Assembly: GCA_934385475.1 (NCBI GenBank)
Contig: CAKRPS010000026.1
Span: 1 to 36,527 of the forward strand
DNA from: an uncultured Lachnospiraceae bacterium
Lineage (GTDB): Bacteria; Bacillota; Clostridia; Lachnospirales; Lachnospiraceae
Direction: 5' to 3'
DNA: 36,527 nucleotides
Each line of letters begins with the position of its first letter. The first letter of the stretch is position 1. Below are positions 15,436 through 23,629 of the stretch, one piece after another. The notes under the pieces were generated by a model. The model made no database searches. It worked only from the letters and a program-made list of their open reading frames with translations, and was not told where the DNA came from. A program made the translations under genes and the position numbers.

Positions 15436-17151
15436 ATGGCAGACCCCATTATTTCTTTTCAGGATTACGGCTTTCAATATACGGCACAGGCAGAGCCGAC
15501 CCTACATCATATCGACCTGGATATTTATCCGGGGGAAAAGGTTCTGATCGCCGGAGCATCCGGAAGTGGCAAGAGCACGATCGGAAGCTGTATGAACGGA
15601 CTCATCCCTTTCGCCTATCCGGGGGAGAGTACCGGAAAGCTTCTGGTAAACGGCATAGAGCCGCAAAAGAGCAGTATCTTTGAACTGAGCCACACGGTGG
15701 GAACGGTGCTGCAGGACACGGATGGTCAGTTTATCGGACTAACAGTCGGCGAGGATATTGCATTTGCGTTGGAAAATGACTGTGTGCCGCAGAAGGAGAT
15801 GCGGCAGACCGTGGAGCAGGTTGCAAAGCTTGTGGATATTGAGCATCATATGCAGTATGCGCCGCATGAACTTTCCGGGGGACAGAAGCAGAGAGTAAGT
15901 CTTGCAGGGGTGATGGTCGATGACGTGAAGGTGCTGTTGTTCGATGAGCCGCTTGCCAATCTGGACCCGGCAGCAGGCCGGATGACCATTGAACTGATCG
16001 ATATGGTGCAGAAAAAGACAGGGGCGGCGGTGGTCATCATCGAACACCGTCTGGAGGATGTCCTTTGGAGAAATGTGGACCGGATCGTGTTGATGGAGGA
16101 AGGGCGTATCGTGACGGATATGGAGACGGACAGGCTGCTCTCCGGAAACCTTCTGATGGAGCATGGGCTCCGGGAACCGTTATATCTGACGGCACTGCGT
16201 TATGCAGGGATTCCGATCACGGAGGAGCTCCATCCGCAGCATGTGGAGAAACTGAGTCTGACATCCGGGCAGAAGGAAAAGGTGCGGGACTGGTATCTTA
16301 GGTCGAAAGGACAGGAGCAGGAGACAGAGGAAAAGGAAGAGCTCCTCAGGGTTGAGAACCTGAGCTTTGGCTATACCCCGGAACAGCAAAATCTGGAGAA
16401 CGTCAGCTTTACCATTCATAAGGGCGAGATGGTCAGCATTGTCGGCCGTAACGGTGCCGGAAAGAGCACGTTAGCCAAACTGATCTGCGGCTTTGAAAAG
16501 CCGGTGTCCGGCAGAATCTGCATGGAAGGCAAAGATCTGGTGGATGACACGATCAAGGAGCGTGCTGCACGGATCGGTTATGTGATGCAGAATCCAAACC
16601 AGATGATCTCAAAACCGATGATCTGGGATGAGGTGGAGATGGCACTTCTTGCCTCGGATATGACGCAGGAGGAACGGACGGCAAGGGTCGATGAAACCCT
16701 GAAAATCTGTGGACTGTATCCTTTCCGGAAATGGCCGGTCTCGGCACTTTCGTTCGGACAGAAGAAAAGGGTGACGATAGCCAGTATTCTGGTACAGCGT
16801 CCGCGGATGATCATTCTGGACGAGCCGACAGCCGGGCAGGACTATGAGCATTACACAGAGATCATGGAGTTCCTGAAGGAGTTGAACGCGCAGGGATTCA
16901 CGATCGTGATGATCACGCATGATATGCACCTGATGCTGGAATATACCAAGAGGGCAATTGTGTTCAGTGAAGGAAAACTGCTGGCAGATACGTCAGCGGC
17001 GCATGTGCTGAACAATCCTGAACTGGTGCGGCAGGCGAATCTGAAGGAGACGAGTCTTTACACGCTGAGTGTGCAGTGCGGGATAGACAATCCGCAGGCT
17101 TTTACGGAGTGTTTTATCAGACAGGAGCAGGAGGTGCGCCGGGATGGCTAA
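15436..17151 (+). CDS. ECF transporter double ATPase (fused A and A' subunits)
   Basis: Start set at 15436 (MADPIISFQDYGF) because AGAAGGAG at 15421-15428 is 7 bases upstream. 571 residues with two complete ABC ATPase domains. The first has Walker A GASGSGKST, signature LSGGQKQR and Walker B VLLFDEP followed by LANLDP. The second starts near residue 300 with GRNGAGKST, signature LSFGQKKR, and MIILDEPTAGQD. The fused arrangement resembles YkoD-type proteins. It powers substrate uptake from the inside of the membrane through the T component, whose gene overlaps this one by 8 bases. Both sites look catalytically complete. Confidence 0.92.
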   Translation: MADPIISFQDYGFQYTAQAEPTLHHIDLDIYPGEKVLIAGASGSGKSTIGSCMNGLIPFAYPGESTGKLLVNGIEPQKSSIFELSHTVGTVLQDTDGQFIGLTVGEDIAFALENDCVPQKEMRQTVEQVAKLVDIEHHMQYAPHELSGGQKQRVSLAGVMVDDVKVLLFDEPLANLDPAAGRMTIELIDMVQKKTGAAVVIIEHRLEDVLWRNVDRIVLMEEGRIVTDMETDRLLSGNLLMEHGLREPLYLTALRYAGIPITEELHPQHVEKLSLTSGQKEKVRDWYLRSKGQEQETEEKEELLRVENLSFGYTPEQQNLENVSFTIHKGEMVSIVGRNGAGKSTLAKLICGFEKPVSGRICMEGKDLVDDTIKERAARIGYVMQNPNQMISKPMIWDEVEMALLASDMTQEERTARVDETLKICGLYPFRKWPVSALSFGQKKRVTIASILVQRPRMIILDEPTAGQDYEHYTEIMEFLKELNAQGFTIVMITHDMHLMLEYTKRAIVFSEGKLLADTSAAHVLNNPELVRQANLKETSLYTLSVQCGIDNPQAFTECFIRQEQEVRRDG

Positions 17152-17977
17152 GGTTGCGATATTAAGCTATATTAAGCGGAAAAGTCCTGTTCATGAGCTG
17201 ACAGGGACGACGAAGCTGATTTTCTTTCTGGCATGGAGCGTAGCCTCCATGGTGACTTACGACACCAGAGTTTTGACGGCAATGCTTATAATCAGCGTTT
17301 TCATCTTTAAGATCAGCCGGATCAGGCTGCGGGATATCAGCTTCGTTCTGGGACTGGCAGCGGTTTTCCTGCTTATGAATAATCTGTTTGTGTACCTGTT
17401 TTCACCGGAGTACGGAGTATCGCTGTACGGCAGCAGGAATGTGGTGTTTACGATAGTGGGACCGTACACGGTCACCCTGCAACAGTTATTTTACCATCTG
17501 AACATGACGATGAAGGTGGTGTGCGTGGTGCCGATCGCGCTTTTGTTCATTGCCTGTACCGATCCCAGCGAATTTGCGGCATCGCTTGCAGGGATCGGGG
17601 TAAGCTACCGGGTCGGCTATGCGGTGAGCCTGGCGCTTCGTTATATCCCGGATGTCCAGAGGGAGTATCGTAATATCAGTCAGGCACAGCAGGCGCGTGG
17701 AATTGATCTGTCCGGCAAGGACAAATTTTTCACCCGATTAAAAAATTCTGTGGCGATCCTATTGCCACTGGTGTTGTCCAGCCTGAACCGGATTGAGACG
17801 GTGAGCAATGCGATGGAGCTGCGGGGATTCGGCAAAGAGAAGAAGCGTACCTGGTATGTGCAGCGTAAGATGCAGAGAAATGACTGGGTTACGGTTGGAT
17901 TTGCCATACTGATCCTGGTTTTGGACCTGGTGATCACATTTTGGGATGGCAGCAGGTATTTTAATCCTTTTTGCTGA
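17144..17977 (+). CDS. ECF transporter T component (transmembrane, CbiQ/EcfT family)
   Basis: 277 residues with several hydrophobic segments (LTGTTKLIFFLAWSVASMV, then ISFVLGLAAVFLLMNNLFVYL). The two alanine-arginine-glycine signatures of T components are present as QQARGID and AMELRGFG; these coupling helices contact the ATPases. The start overlaps the ATPase gene by 8 bases, with AGGAGG upstream inside that gene, implying translational coupling. It completes the S-A-A'-T set. No clear terminator is visible in the 137 bases before the next gene. Confidence 0.92.
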   Translation: MAKVAILSYIKRKSPVHELTGTTKLIFFLAWSVASMVTYDTRVLTAMLIISVFIFKISRIRLRDISFVLGLAAVFLLMNNLFVYLFSPEYGVSLYGSRNVVFTIVGPYTVTLQQLFYHLNMTMKVVCVVPIALLFIACTDPSEFAASLAGIGVSYRVGYAVSLALRYIPDVQREYRNISQAQQARGIDLSGKDKFFTRLKNSVAILLPLVLSSLNRIETVSNAMELRGFGKEKKRTWYVQRKMQRNDWVTVGFAILILVLDLVITFWDGSRYFNPFC

Positions 17978-18046
17978 TGGACAGCAGGGAGATAAATGCC
18001 GGAAAGACGAAATTACGTTAAAAATTTGCAATCAATGGTTTTCTTT

Positions 18047-18071
18047 CAAGTCGACTTGTGGTAAACTTGTG
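18047..18071 (+). promoter_or_regulatory. candidate operator: perfect palindrome plus repeated half-site
   Basis: CAAGTCGACTTG (18047-18058) is a perfect 12-base palindrome. Its right part ACTTGTG (18054-18060) recurs at 18065-18071, exactly 11 bases on, about one helical turn. It lies about 45 bases before the start of the small HTH gene, so autoregulation is an obvious hypothesis. No convincing -35/-10 pair was identified. Confidence 0.45.
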
Positions 18072-18114
18072 TTTAGCAACAATGCAATTACTTGGCCAGG
18101 AGGAACCGATTGAG

Positions 18115-18453
18115 ATGACAAAGGCAGAAATCTTAAAGGCAGAAATTTTAAAACAGTATAAAAGTGTAAGGCAGTTTGCCCTTGAAATGGAGATACCCTA
18201 TTCAACGCTGGTAACGGCGCTTGACAGAGGAATCGAGGGAATGGCTTACGGAACTGTAATAAGAATGTGTGACAAGCTGAGCTTGAATCCGGTAGACTTT
18301 ACACCGCTTAACCAGAAGAGTCTTCTCGGTGGCAAGATCATGGAGAATCGTGTCATGCAGTACTATGTGAAACTGAATAAGGTGGGACGTAAGAAGGTCC
18401 TGGAATTGATGGAGGATTACGTCCAGATCGACAAATATCAGGCTGAGGAATAG
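18115..18453 (+). CDS. small helix-turn-helix regulator
   Basis: Start set at 18115 (MTKAEILKAEIL), with AGGAGG at 18098-18103; earlier in-frame starts lack a site. 112 residues. Residues about 12-65 form an XRE/repressor-type helix-turn-helix: YKSVRQFALEMEIPYSTLVTALDRG, then VIRMCDKLSLNP. The tail is short, helical and charged. A 15-base near-duplication at the 5' end encodes the repeated AEILK. The stop codon is only 3 bases before the glf start, so it is co-transcribed with glf and may regulate it. A palindrome sits just upstream. Confidence 0.75.
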   Translation: MTKAEILKAEILKQYKSVRQFALEMEIPYSTLVTALDRGIEGMAYGTVIRMCDKLSLNPVDFTPLNQKSLLGGKIMENRVMQYYVKLNKVGRKKVLELMEDYVQIDKYQAEE

Positions 18454-18456
18454 AAT

Positions 18457-19593
18457 ATGCATTATGATTATCTTGTAGTAGGTGCCGGACTGTTTGGTGC
18501 GGTGTTTGCACATGAAATGAAAAGGAAAAACAAAACGGCAGTAGTGATCGACAAAAGAGAACACATTGCCGGTAACATTTATACAGAAAAGATCCATGAT
18601 ATTTCTGTACACCGCTATGGAGCCCATATTTTCCATACTTCGGATAAACAGGTATGGGATTATGTAAACCAATTTGCGGAGTTCAACCAATATATCAACT
18701 CACCTATTGCGAGATATAAGGATGAACTTTACAACCTTCCCTTTAATATGAACACCTTTAGCAAAATGTGGGGGATTGTGACTCCGAAGGAAGCAAAGGA
18801 GAAGATTGCGCAGCAGATCGCGCAGCTTTCGATCAAGGAGCCTCAGAATCTGGAGGAACAGGCGCTGTCTCTGGTAGGCCCGGATGTCTACGAGAAACTG
18901 GTGAAGGGATATACCGAGAAACAGTGGGGAAGAGATTGTAAGGAGCTTCCGGCATTTATCATCAAGAGACTTCCGCTTCGGTTTGTGTATGATAACAATT
19001 ATTTCAATGACCGGTATCAGGGTATTCCGATCGGCGGATATACACAGATCGTTGAGAAAATGCTGGAAAGCATTGAAGTAAAATGTAAGGTATCTTATCA
19101 GGATTTTGTCACGGAAAAGGAAACTTCGGACGGAGTGACTATTGAAGATATAAATGGAAATACGTATGGAAAAGTGGTCTACACGGGTATGCCGGACGAG
19201 TATTTTGATTTCTGTCTGGGACATCTGGAGTATCGGTCTCTGCGGTTTGAGACAGAGCTTCTGGAGGACTGCGACAACTATCAGGGAAATGCGGTAGTAA
19301 ACTATACGGAGCGTGAGATTCCCTATACAAGAATCATTGAGCATAAGCATTTTGAGTTCGGCACACAGAAGGATACGGTGATCACGAGAGAGTATCCGGC
19401 AGAGTGGAAACCGGGTGAGGAGCCGTATTATCCGGTGAATAATGCAAGGAACAATGAGTTGTTTGAAAAGTATCAGGAACTCATGAAGGAGAAGAAACAT
19501 ATCCTGTTTGGCGGACGGCTTGGACAGTACAAGTATTTTGATATGGATAAAGTAATTGCAGCAGCACTGAGTGCCGCTGCAACGGAAATCTGA
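18457..19593 (+). CDS. glf: UDP-galactopyranose mutase
   Basis: 378 residues, the normal length. The FAD-binding GxGxxG is VVGAGLFGAVFAHE (G9, G11, G14). YGAHIFHTSDKQVWDYV, YNLPFNMNTF, EKQWGRDCKELP and the C-terminal GGRLGQYKYFDMD are hallmark UGM segments. The enzyme converts UDP-galactopyranose to UDP-galactofuranose in the cytoplasm, giving Galf units for surface polysaccharide. It follows the HTH gene by 3 bases with GAGGAA as ribosome site, and ends 38 bases from the convergent FliD-like gene. The glycan genes at 1-9314 and the glycosyltransferases at 12498-14614 are possible users of the product. Confidence 0.97.
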   Translation: MHYDYLVVGAGLFGAVFAHEMKRKNKTAVVIDKREHIAGNIYTEKIHDISVHRYGAHIFHTSDKQVWDYVNQFAEFNQYINSPIARYKDELYNLPFNMNTFSKMWGIVTPKEAKEKIAQQIAQLSIKEPQNLEEQALSLVGPDVYEKLVKGYTEKQWGRDCKELPAFIIKRLPLRFVYDNNYFNDRYQGIPIGGYTQIVEKMLESIEVKCKVSYQDFVTEKETSDGVTIEDINGNTYGKVVYTGMPDEYFDFCLGHLEYRSLRFETELLEDCDNYQGNAVVNYTEREIPYTRIIEHKHFEFGTQKDTVITREYPAEWKPGEEPYYPVNNARNNELFEKYQELMKEKKHILFGGRLGQYKYFDMDKVIAAALSAAATEI

Positions 19594-19631
19594 AATATAA
19601 CAAGTTCATAGAGCAGGTTACAGTGGGGATG

Positions 19632-20942
19632 TCAGCAGTAGCTGTTGAACATCATTCCGCTGTAAGCACTGGTGATGTAAGGGGTTGCATAATTCCGGCC
19701 GGGGTTCTTGTAAGCAACGATAATGTTGTTTACATAGTTCATCGGATCCAGCGAGACCTGATTGGTCTTGCGGAGTACGGAGTTTGTGAACCCTTTCATT
19801 GTGGAAAAAGTTTCCTTGGCATCATCCTGCATGGCAGCCTGTCGGAGAGTATCGTTGTTGATGGAAAGCGAACCGTCCTGATTGAGGGAAACGCCAAGCG
19901 GAGTAAGGTTGCGCGCATAGACTCTTGCAACGCTGCTCATCTCGTTCAAAAGCCGGTGACTCTTCGGCTGATTGTCGGTATATTTGGCAACAGACTGCAG
20001 AAAAGAGTTGTAGCCTCTCACCAGTGTATCAATATTTTCTGTCAGAGATTCTACGTCAGTTTTGAGGCCGACTGTGGCAGTCTCGCCATCCTCGCTGCTG
20101 ACACCGTTGAGCTGCAGTTCATAAGCCTGCTCCAGTGTGAAATGATTGGAGGAGGTATGATATTCCTTGCCGTCCACTGAGAAAGCAGCGTCGGATGGCA
20201 GGGAAGAGGTATAGTCAAGACCAAAATAGCTGACCGCGCCGGAGGTTTTGCTTGTTTTGTCATCTGTGATCTTAAACAGATGAGGCTGGTCGTTTTTGGT
20301 ACCGGTATTGTCTGATTCAATACGAAGATAGGAGACACCGGATTCGTCGGATTGAACCTCGGCGGACATACCGATCTTTGCGTTGTTGATCAGTCTTGCA
20401 AGACGATCCTGAATGTCGCGGTTGGTATCACCTGTCTTGATATTAAACTGAAATTCATAGTTCAGGTCATCGATGGCAACATCGAAAGAATAGGTAGATG
20501 GTGCCAGGGTGACTGCCTCGTCACCGGGAAGAAATTTTCCCATATTGATCTGTGGCGTGGCAAGGTGTTGAACCTCTATGTGATGGGGTTCGGCATCTGC
20601 CTGATCGTCGGGCCCTATGTATTTGACAGAGACAATGTTTTCATTGCTCGAGTAGGCGACCTTTTTGCTGAGCAGGTCTTCTTCATCCAGACCGCCGAGA
20701 GAAGCTATCGTGTTGCGCAGGTCTCTCGCGTTCTCTTTCATATCTACTGCGAATTTCTGAGCGTCCTTGCTCGTGTCCAAAATACACAGAGGGGCTTCTT
20801 TATTCATTTTGACGATCGTATTATAAATGCTTCTCAGTTCACTTTTCTTATGAGAATCATAAGGTGAACTGGACTTTGGCGCATAAGTAGTCATGTAATG
20901 ATTGTATACATTTGACAGAACATGAACACTGTTATAGGCCAT
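19632..20942 (-). CDS. FliD-like (flagellar cap/hook-associated protein 2-like) protein
   Basis: 436 residues. The order of segments resembles FliD: an N-terminal helical region, a beta-rich middle (VKYIGPDD, then SYLRIESDNTGTKN), then ELQLNGVSSEDGETATVGL, the helix NIDTLVRGYNSFLQSVAKYT and the late LGVSLNQDGSLSINNDTL. FliD caps the growing flagellar filament; some homologues act as adhesins. The usual N-terminal SGLDT-type motif is missing and the C-terminus ends SGMMFNSYC. AAGGAGGGG lies before the ATG. No other flagellar gene is in this window, so the role is open: either a distant flagellar locus or a surface protein. Homology is moderate by eye. Confidence 0.65.
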   Translation of the reverse strand: MAYNSVHVLSNVYNHYMTTYAPKSSSPYDSHKKSELRSIYNTIVKMNKEAPLCILDTSKDAQKFAVDMKENARDLRNTIASLGGLDEEDLLSKKVAYSSNENIVSVKYIGPDDQADAEPHHIEVQHLATPQINMGKFLPGDEAVTLAPSTYSFDVAIDDLNYEFQFNIKTGDTNRDIQDRLARLINNAKIGMSAEVQSDESGVSYLRIESDNTGTKNDQPHLFKITDDKTSKTSGAVSYFGLDYTSSLPSDAAFSVDGKEYHTSSNHFTLEQAYELQLNGVSSEDGETATVGLKTDVESLTENIDTLVRGYNSFLQSVAKYTDNQPKSHRLLNEMSSVARVYARNLTPLGVSLNQDGSLSINNDTLRQAAMQDDAKETFSTMKGFTNSVLRKTNQVSLDPMNYVNNIIVAYKNPGRNYATPYITSAYSGMMFNSYC

Positions 20943-21212
20943 GTCAATCCCCTCCTTTCTTTTGCGTTATGAATCCGTTCTACATGGGCAGCGGGGGAAA
21001 AGCGCATGCCCAAAAGACACTAAATTACGGTATCTAATATATATATCGAAGCATGCCCCCTTTTAATTAAGAACAAACTTTATATTTTCGCGTCATTTGA
21101 CCCATTTGTGAAAATACCCTTATTGTGCAGAACCGATCAGAAGATGGCATACCCAAAGAAGACGGATAAAAGAAATGGATAAAAGAAATCTCTAAAATTA
21201 TCGGGAAATCTG
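20943..21212. other. intergenic region between divergent FliD-like gene and rpmG
   Basis: An A+T-rich stretch with no convincing gene. It holds the ribosome binding site of the FliD-like gene, a poly-TA run near 21040, two copies of a GCATGC-containing sequence (near 21005 and 21051), and a perfect 13-base tandem repeat at 21164-21189. I could not identify a sigma-28 promoter or c-di-GMP riboswitch for the FliD-like gene. Confidence 0.5.
21164..21189. repeat. 13-base tandem repeat, two copies
   Basis: GGATAAAAGAAAT occurs twice back to back (21164-21176, 21177-21189), ending 23 bases before the -35 of the rpmG promoter. It is A-rich, so an UP-element-like effect is possible. Confidence 0.7.
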
Positions 21213-21241
21213 TTGACGTGGCCTGTTTCCTATGATATATT
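21213..21241 (+). promoter_or_regulatory. promoter of the rpmG-secE-nusG operon
   Basis: TTGACG (21213-21218) and TATATT (21236-21241) with a 17-base spacer, each one mismatch from consensus. It is 110 bases before the rpmG start. Confidence 0.7.
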
Positions 21242-21350
21242 ATGGAGGCGAGATGAGATTTAGGTCTTTTTTTTATGCTCAAAATTTGGACTTTATAATC
21301 TTGTGCTAAGAGCAGGAAAATCATTGATAAATGCACGTGGAGGTAGCAAG

Positions 21351-21500
21351 ATGCGTACAAAGATTACATTGGCATGTACAGAATGCAAACAGCGTAACTA
21401 CAATACAACAAAGGATAAGAAGACACATCCTGACAGAATGGAAACAAAGAAATATTGTAGATTCTGCAAGACACATACTCTGCATAAAGAAACGAAATAA
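21351..21500 (+). CDS. rpmG: 50S ribosomal protein L33
   Basis: Start set at 21351 ([12 protein letters not shown]), preceded by GGAGG; a longer in-frame opening at 21303 is not supported. 49 residues, the usual length. It has CTEC and CRFC, the two CxxC pairs of the zinc-binding L33 form, plus [14 protein letters not shown]. It is a component of the large ribosomal subunit near the E site. It leads the secE-nusG operon, as is standard in Firmicutes. Confidence 0.97.
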   Translation: MRTKITLACTECKQRNYNTTKDKKTHPDRMETKKYCRFCKTHTLHKETK

Positions 21501-21516
21501 TCGGGAGGAATATAGC

Positions 21517-21735
21517 ATGGGAGATTCTGCAAAATCAGAAGGAACCGCTAAGCCGATTAAATTCTGGGATGGCGTAAAGGCTGAATTTAAGAAGATCACC
21601 TGGCCTGACAAGGATTCACTTTTGAAGCAGTCCGTTGCAGTGGTTATCATCTCCATCGTTATTGGAGCGATTATTACAATACTGGACTTCGGTCTGCAAT
21701 ATGGAGTTGATTTTATCACGACATTCTCCTTGTAA
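21517..21735 (+). CDS. secE: preprotein translocase subunit SecE
   Basis: Start set at 21517 (MGDSAKSEG), with GGGAGGAA just upstream; the frame is open earlier but overlaps rpmG. 72 residues, the short single-membrane-span form typical of Gram-positives. It shows the conserved amphipathic helix FKKITWPDKD followed by one hydrophobic helix (VAVVIISIVIGAIITIL). It clamps SecY in the SecYEG channel. It lies 16 bases after rpmG and 18 before nusG. Confidence 0.97.
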   Translation: MGDSAKSEGTAKPIKFWDGVKAEFKKITWPDKDSLLKQSVAVVIISIVIGAIITILDFGLQYGVDFITTFSL

Positions 21736-21753
21736 GAAAGGCATGGTATTAGT

Positions 21754-22269
21754 ATGGCAGAAGCGAATTGGTATGTTGTTCATACTTATTCCGGGTATGA
21801 GAACAAGGTTAAGGCCAATATAGAGAAGACGATCGAGAACAGACACCTTGAGGAGGAGATTCTGGAGGTCAGGGTTCCGATGCAGGACGTTATGGAAATG
21901 AAGAACGGTGCCCGCAAAACAGTCCAGAAGAAGATGTTCCCCGGTTATGTTCTGATCAATATGATTATGAATGATGATACCTGGTATGTCGTAAGAAATA
22001 CCAGAGGTGTTACAGGGTTTGTCGGTCCGGGAAGCAAGCCGGTGCCGCTTACCGAAGCAGAAATGAAACCGCTCGGAATCAAGACTGAGAATATCAGCGT
22101 TGATTTCGCAGAAGGTGATACGGTTGCTGTTGTTGCAGGTGTCTGGAAAGATACAGTTGGTGTGGTTCAGAGAATCGACTATGGCAAACAGACAGCGACG
22201 ATCAATGTCGAGTTGTTCGGCAGAGAGACTCCTGTGGAGATCAGCTTCGCAGAAGTCAGAAGTATGTAA
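21754..22269 (+). CDS. nusG: transcription termination/antitermination factor NusG
   Basis: 171 residues. The NGN domain starts WYVVHTYSGYENKVK and includes MFPGYVLINM and VRNTRGVTGFVG. The C-terminal KOW domain is EGDTVAVVAGVWKDTVGVVQ. It binds RNA polymerase and couples it to Rho, NusA or S10. The order rpmG-secE-nusG-rplK is the canonical one. The residues looked ordinary throughout. Confidence 0.98.
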   Translation: MAEANWYVVHTYSGYENKVKANIEKTIENRHLEEEILEVRVPMQDVMEMKNGARKTVQKKMFPGYVLINMIMNDDTWYVVRNTRGVTGFVGPGSKPVPLTEAEMKPLGIKTENISVDFAEGDTVAVVAGVWKDTVGVVQRIDYGKQTATINVELFGRETPVEISFAEVRSM

Positions 22270-22284
22270 GCATGGTATTTATTT

Positions 22285-22315
22285 CGCCGTCAGGGTTGTC
22301 TATGCGCTGACGGCG
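22285..22315 (+). promoter_or_regulatory. hairpin in the nusG-rplK spacer
   Basis: A perfect 9-pair stem (CGCCGTCAG 22285-22293, CTGACGGCG 22307-22315) with a 13-base loop lies 16 bases after the nusG stop. It lacks a T run, so it is more likely a processing or stabilising element than a terminator. Confidence 0.5.
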
Positions 22316-22325
22316 GGTAGATATA

Positions 22326-22386
22326 TGTGGGAGCAGAGTGCGGAAAGGCGGCTTGCCGTCATGGCTGTAGGATGCGCCTAACCACA
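22326..22386 (+). promoter_or_regulatory. candidate L1/L11-type ribosomal protein autoregulatory leader
   Basis: TGTGGGAG at 22326-22333 and CCTAACCACA at 22377-22386 form a closing stem (TGTGG/CCACA) around inner pairings such as GGCGG/CCGTC. A GTGGGAG...CCAC element at this place before rplK is, from memory, recurrent in Firmicutes and resembles an rRNA-mimic site for L1. This assignment is by recollection and position. Confidence 0.45.
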
Positions 22387-22406
22387 ATATTTTAGGAGGT
22401 GCCATT

Positions 22407-22832
22407 ATGGCAAAGAAAGTAGAAGGATACATTAAGTTACAGATCCCTGCTGGTAAAGCTACACCAGCACCGCCGGTTGGTCCTGCACTTGGACAGCACG
22501 GTGTAAACATCGTTGAATTTACAAAACAGTTCAACGCAAAGACAGCCGATAAGGGCGATGTGATCATCCCAGTTGTTATTACTGTATACGCAGACAGAAG
22601 TTTCAGCTTCATTACGAAGACTCCCCCTGCTGCAGTTCTGTTAAAGAAGGCATGCAACATCAAGTCCGGTTCCGCAACACCGAACAAGACTAAGGTTGCT
22701 ACAATCTCCAAGGCTAAGTTACAGGAGATCGCTGAACTTAAGATGCCTGATTTGAATGCTGCAAGCTTAGAGGCTGCAATGAGCATGATCGCCGGTACTG
22801 CTAGAAGTATGGGCATCACAGTAGAAGAGTAA
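22407..22832 (+). CDS. rplK: 50S ribosomal protein L11
   Basis: 141 residues, the usual length. The N-terminal [20 protein letters not shown] and [19 protein letters not shown] are diagnostic, and the C-terminal rRNA-binding domain ends with [15 protein letters not shown]. It binds the GTPase-associated centre of 23S rRNA and is needed for the stringent response. AGGAGGT lies 6 bases before the ATG, downstream of a structured leader. Confidence 0.99.
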   Translation: MAKKVEGYIKLQIPAGKATPAPPVGPALGQHGVNIVEFTKQFNAKTADKGDVIIPVVITVYADRSFSFITKTPPAAVLLKKACNIKSGSATPNKTKVATISKAKLQEIAELKMPDLNAASLEAAMSMIAGTARSMGITVEE

Positions 22833-22845
22833 TGGAGGATTAGAC

Positions 22846-23535
22846 ATGAAACATGGTAAGAAATATACAGAAGCTGCAAAGCTGATCGATCGTGCTACAT
22901 TGTATGATCCGGCTGATGCAATTGCTCTGGTTAAGAAGACAGCAACAGCTAAATTTGATGAGACAGTAGAAGTTCACATCAGAACCGGTTGTGACGGACG
23001 TCACGCTGAGCAGCAGATCCGTGGCGCAGTTGTACTGCCGAACGGAACTGGTAAGACAGTTAAAGTTCTGGTATTTGCCAAAGGCGACAAGGTTGCAGAG
23101 GCAGAGGCAGCGGGAGCTGACTATGTAGGTGGTGACGAGCTCATCCCTAAGATCCAGAATGAAGGCTGGTTAGATTTTGATGTAGTTGTAGCAACTCCTG
23201 ATATGATGGGCGTTGTAGGACGTCTTGGTAAGGTTCTCGGACCGAAAGGTCTTATGCCGAACCCGAAGGCAGGAACTGTAACAATGGATGTTACAAAGGC
23301 TGTCAATGATATCAAAGCTGGTAAGATCGAGTACAGACTGGACAAGGCAAACATCATCCATGTTCCGGTTGGAAAGGCTTCCTTTGATGAGGCTAAGCTT
23401 CAGGAGAACTATGATGCACTGATGGATGCGATCGTAAAGGCAAAACCTTCAGCGCTGAAGGGACAGTACCTGAGAAGCATTACACTGGCTACCACAATGG
23501 GACCTGGTGTAAAGATCAGTACAGCAAAATACTAA
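22846..23535 (+). CDS. rplA: 50S ribosomal protein L1
   Basis: 229 residues, the normal length. It contains [40 protein letters not shown] and the C-terminal [16 protein letters not shown], all typical of L1. It forms the mobile L1 stalk and usually represses its own operon by binding the leader mRNA, here plausibly the structure before rplK. It follows rplK by 13 bases and is followed by two terminators, which separate it from rplJ. Confidence 0.99.
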   Translation: MKHGKKYTEAAKLIDRATLYDPADAIALVKKTATAKFDETVEVHIRTGCDGRHAEQQIRGAVVLPNGTGKTVKVLVFAKGDKVAEAEAAGADYVGGDELIPKIQNEGWLDFDVVVATPDMMGVVGRLGKVLGPKGLMPNPKAGTVTMDVTKAVNDIKAGKIEYRLDKANIIHVPVGKASFDEAKLQENYDALMDAIVKAKPSALKGQYLRSITLATTMGPGVKISTAKY

Positions 23536-23551
23536 AAGAAATTATGAAAGC

Positions 23552-23583
23552 CCCATCCGGTTATACCGGGTGGGTGTTTTTTT
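23552..23583 (+). terminator. intrinsic terminator after rplA, first of two
   Basis: CCCATCCGG (23552-23560) pairs with CCGGGTGGG (23566-23574), nine pairs with one G-T and a 5-base loop, followed by a T run from 23576. Confidence 0.9.
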
Positions 23584-23585
23584 GC

Positions 23586-23613
23586 AAGTTTGCTCGCCGG
23601 AGCAAACTTTTTT
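23586..23613 (+). terminator. intrinsic terminator after rplA, second of two
   Basis: AAGTTTGCTC (23586-23595) pairs perfectly with GAGCAAACTT (23600-23609) around GCCG, followed by a T run (23608-23613). It starts 2 bases after the first terminator. Confidence 0.88.
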
Positions 23614-23614
23614 G

Positions 23615-23623
23615 TGTTATGAT
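23615..23623 (+). promoter_or_regulatory. extended -10 promoter for the capA-like gene
   Basis: TGTTATGAT contains a TGn extension and TATGAT (23618-23623). No -35 is seen at the right distance. The expected start point, about 7 bases downstream, is at or very near the A of the ATG at 23630. Confidence 0.45.
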
Positions 23624-23629
23624 AGTCTC

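Noticed and set aside
20943..21070. Sigma-28 promoter or c-di-GMP riboswitch before the FliD-like gene.
   Set aside because: No TAAA/GCCGATAA pair and no GEMM core found.
21164..21189. CRISPR-like repeat.
   Set aside because: Only two short copies directly abutting, without spacers; no cas gene in the window.
23570..23629. Upstream GTG extension of the capA-like gene.
   Set aside because: It would run through the two terminator hairpins and place 20 unlikely residues before the signal anchor.
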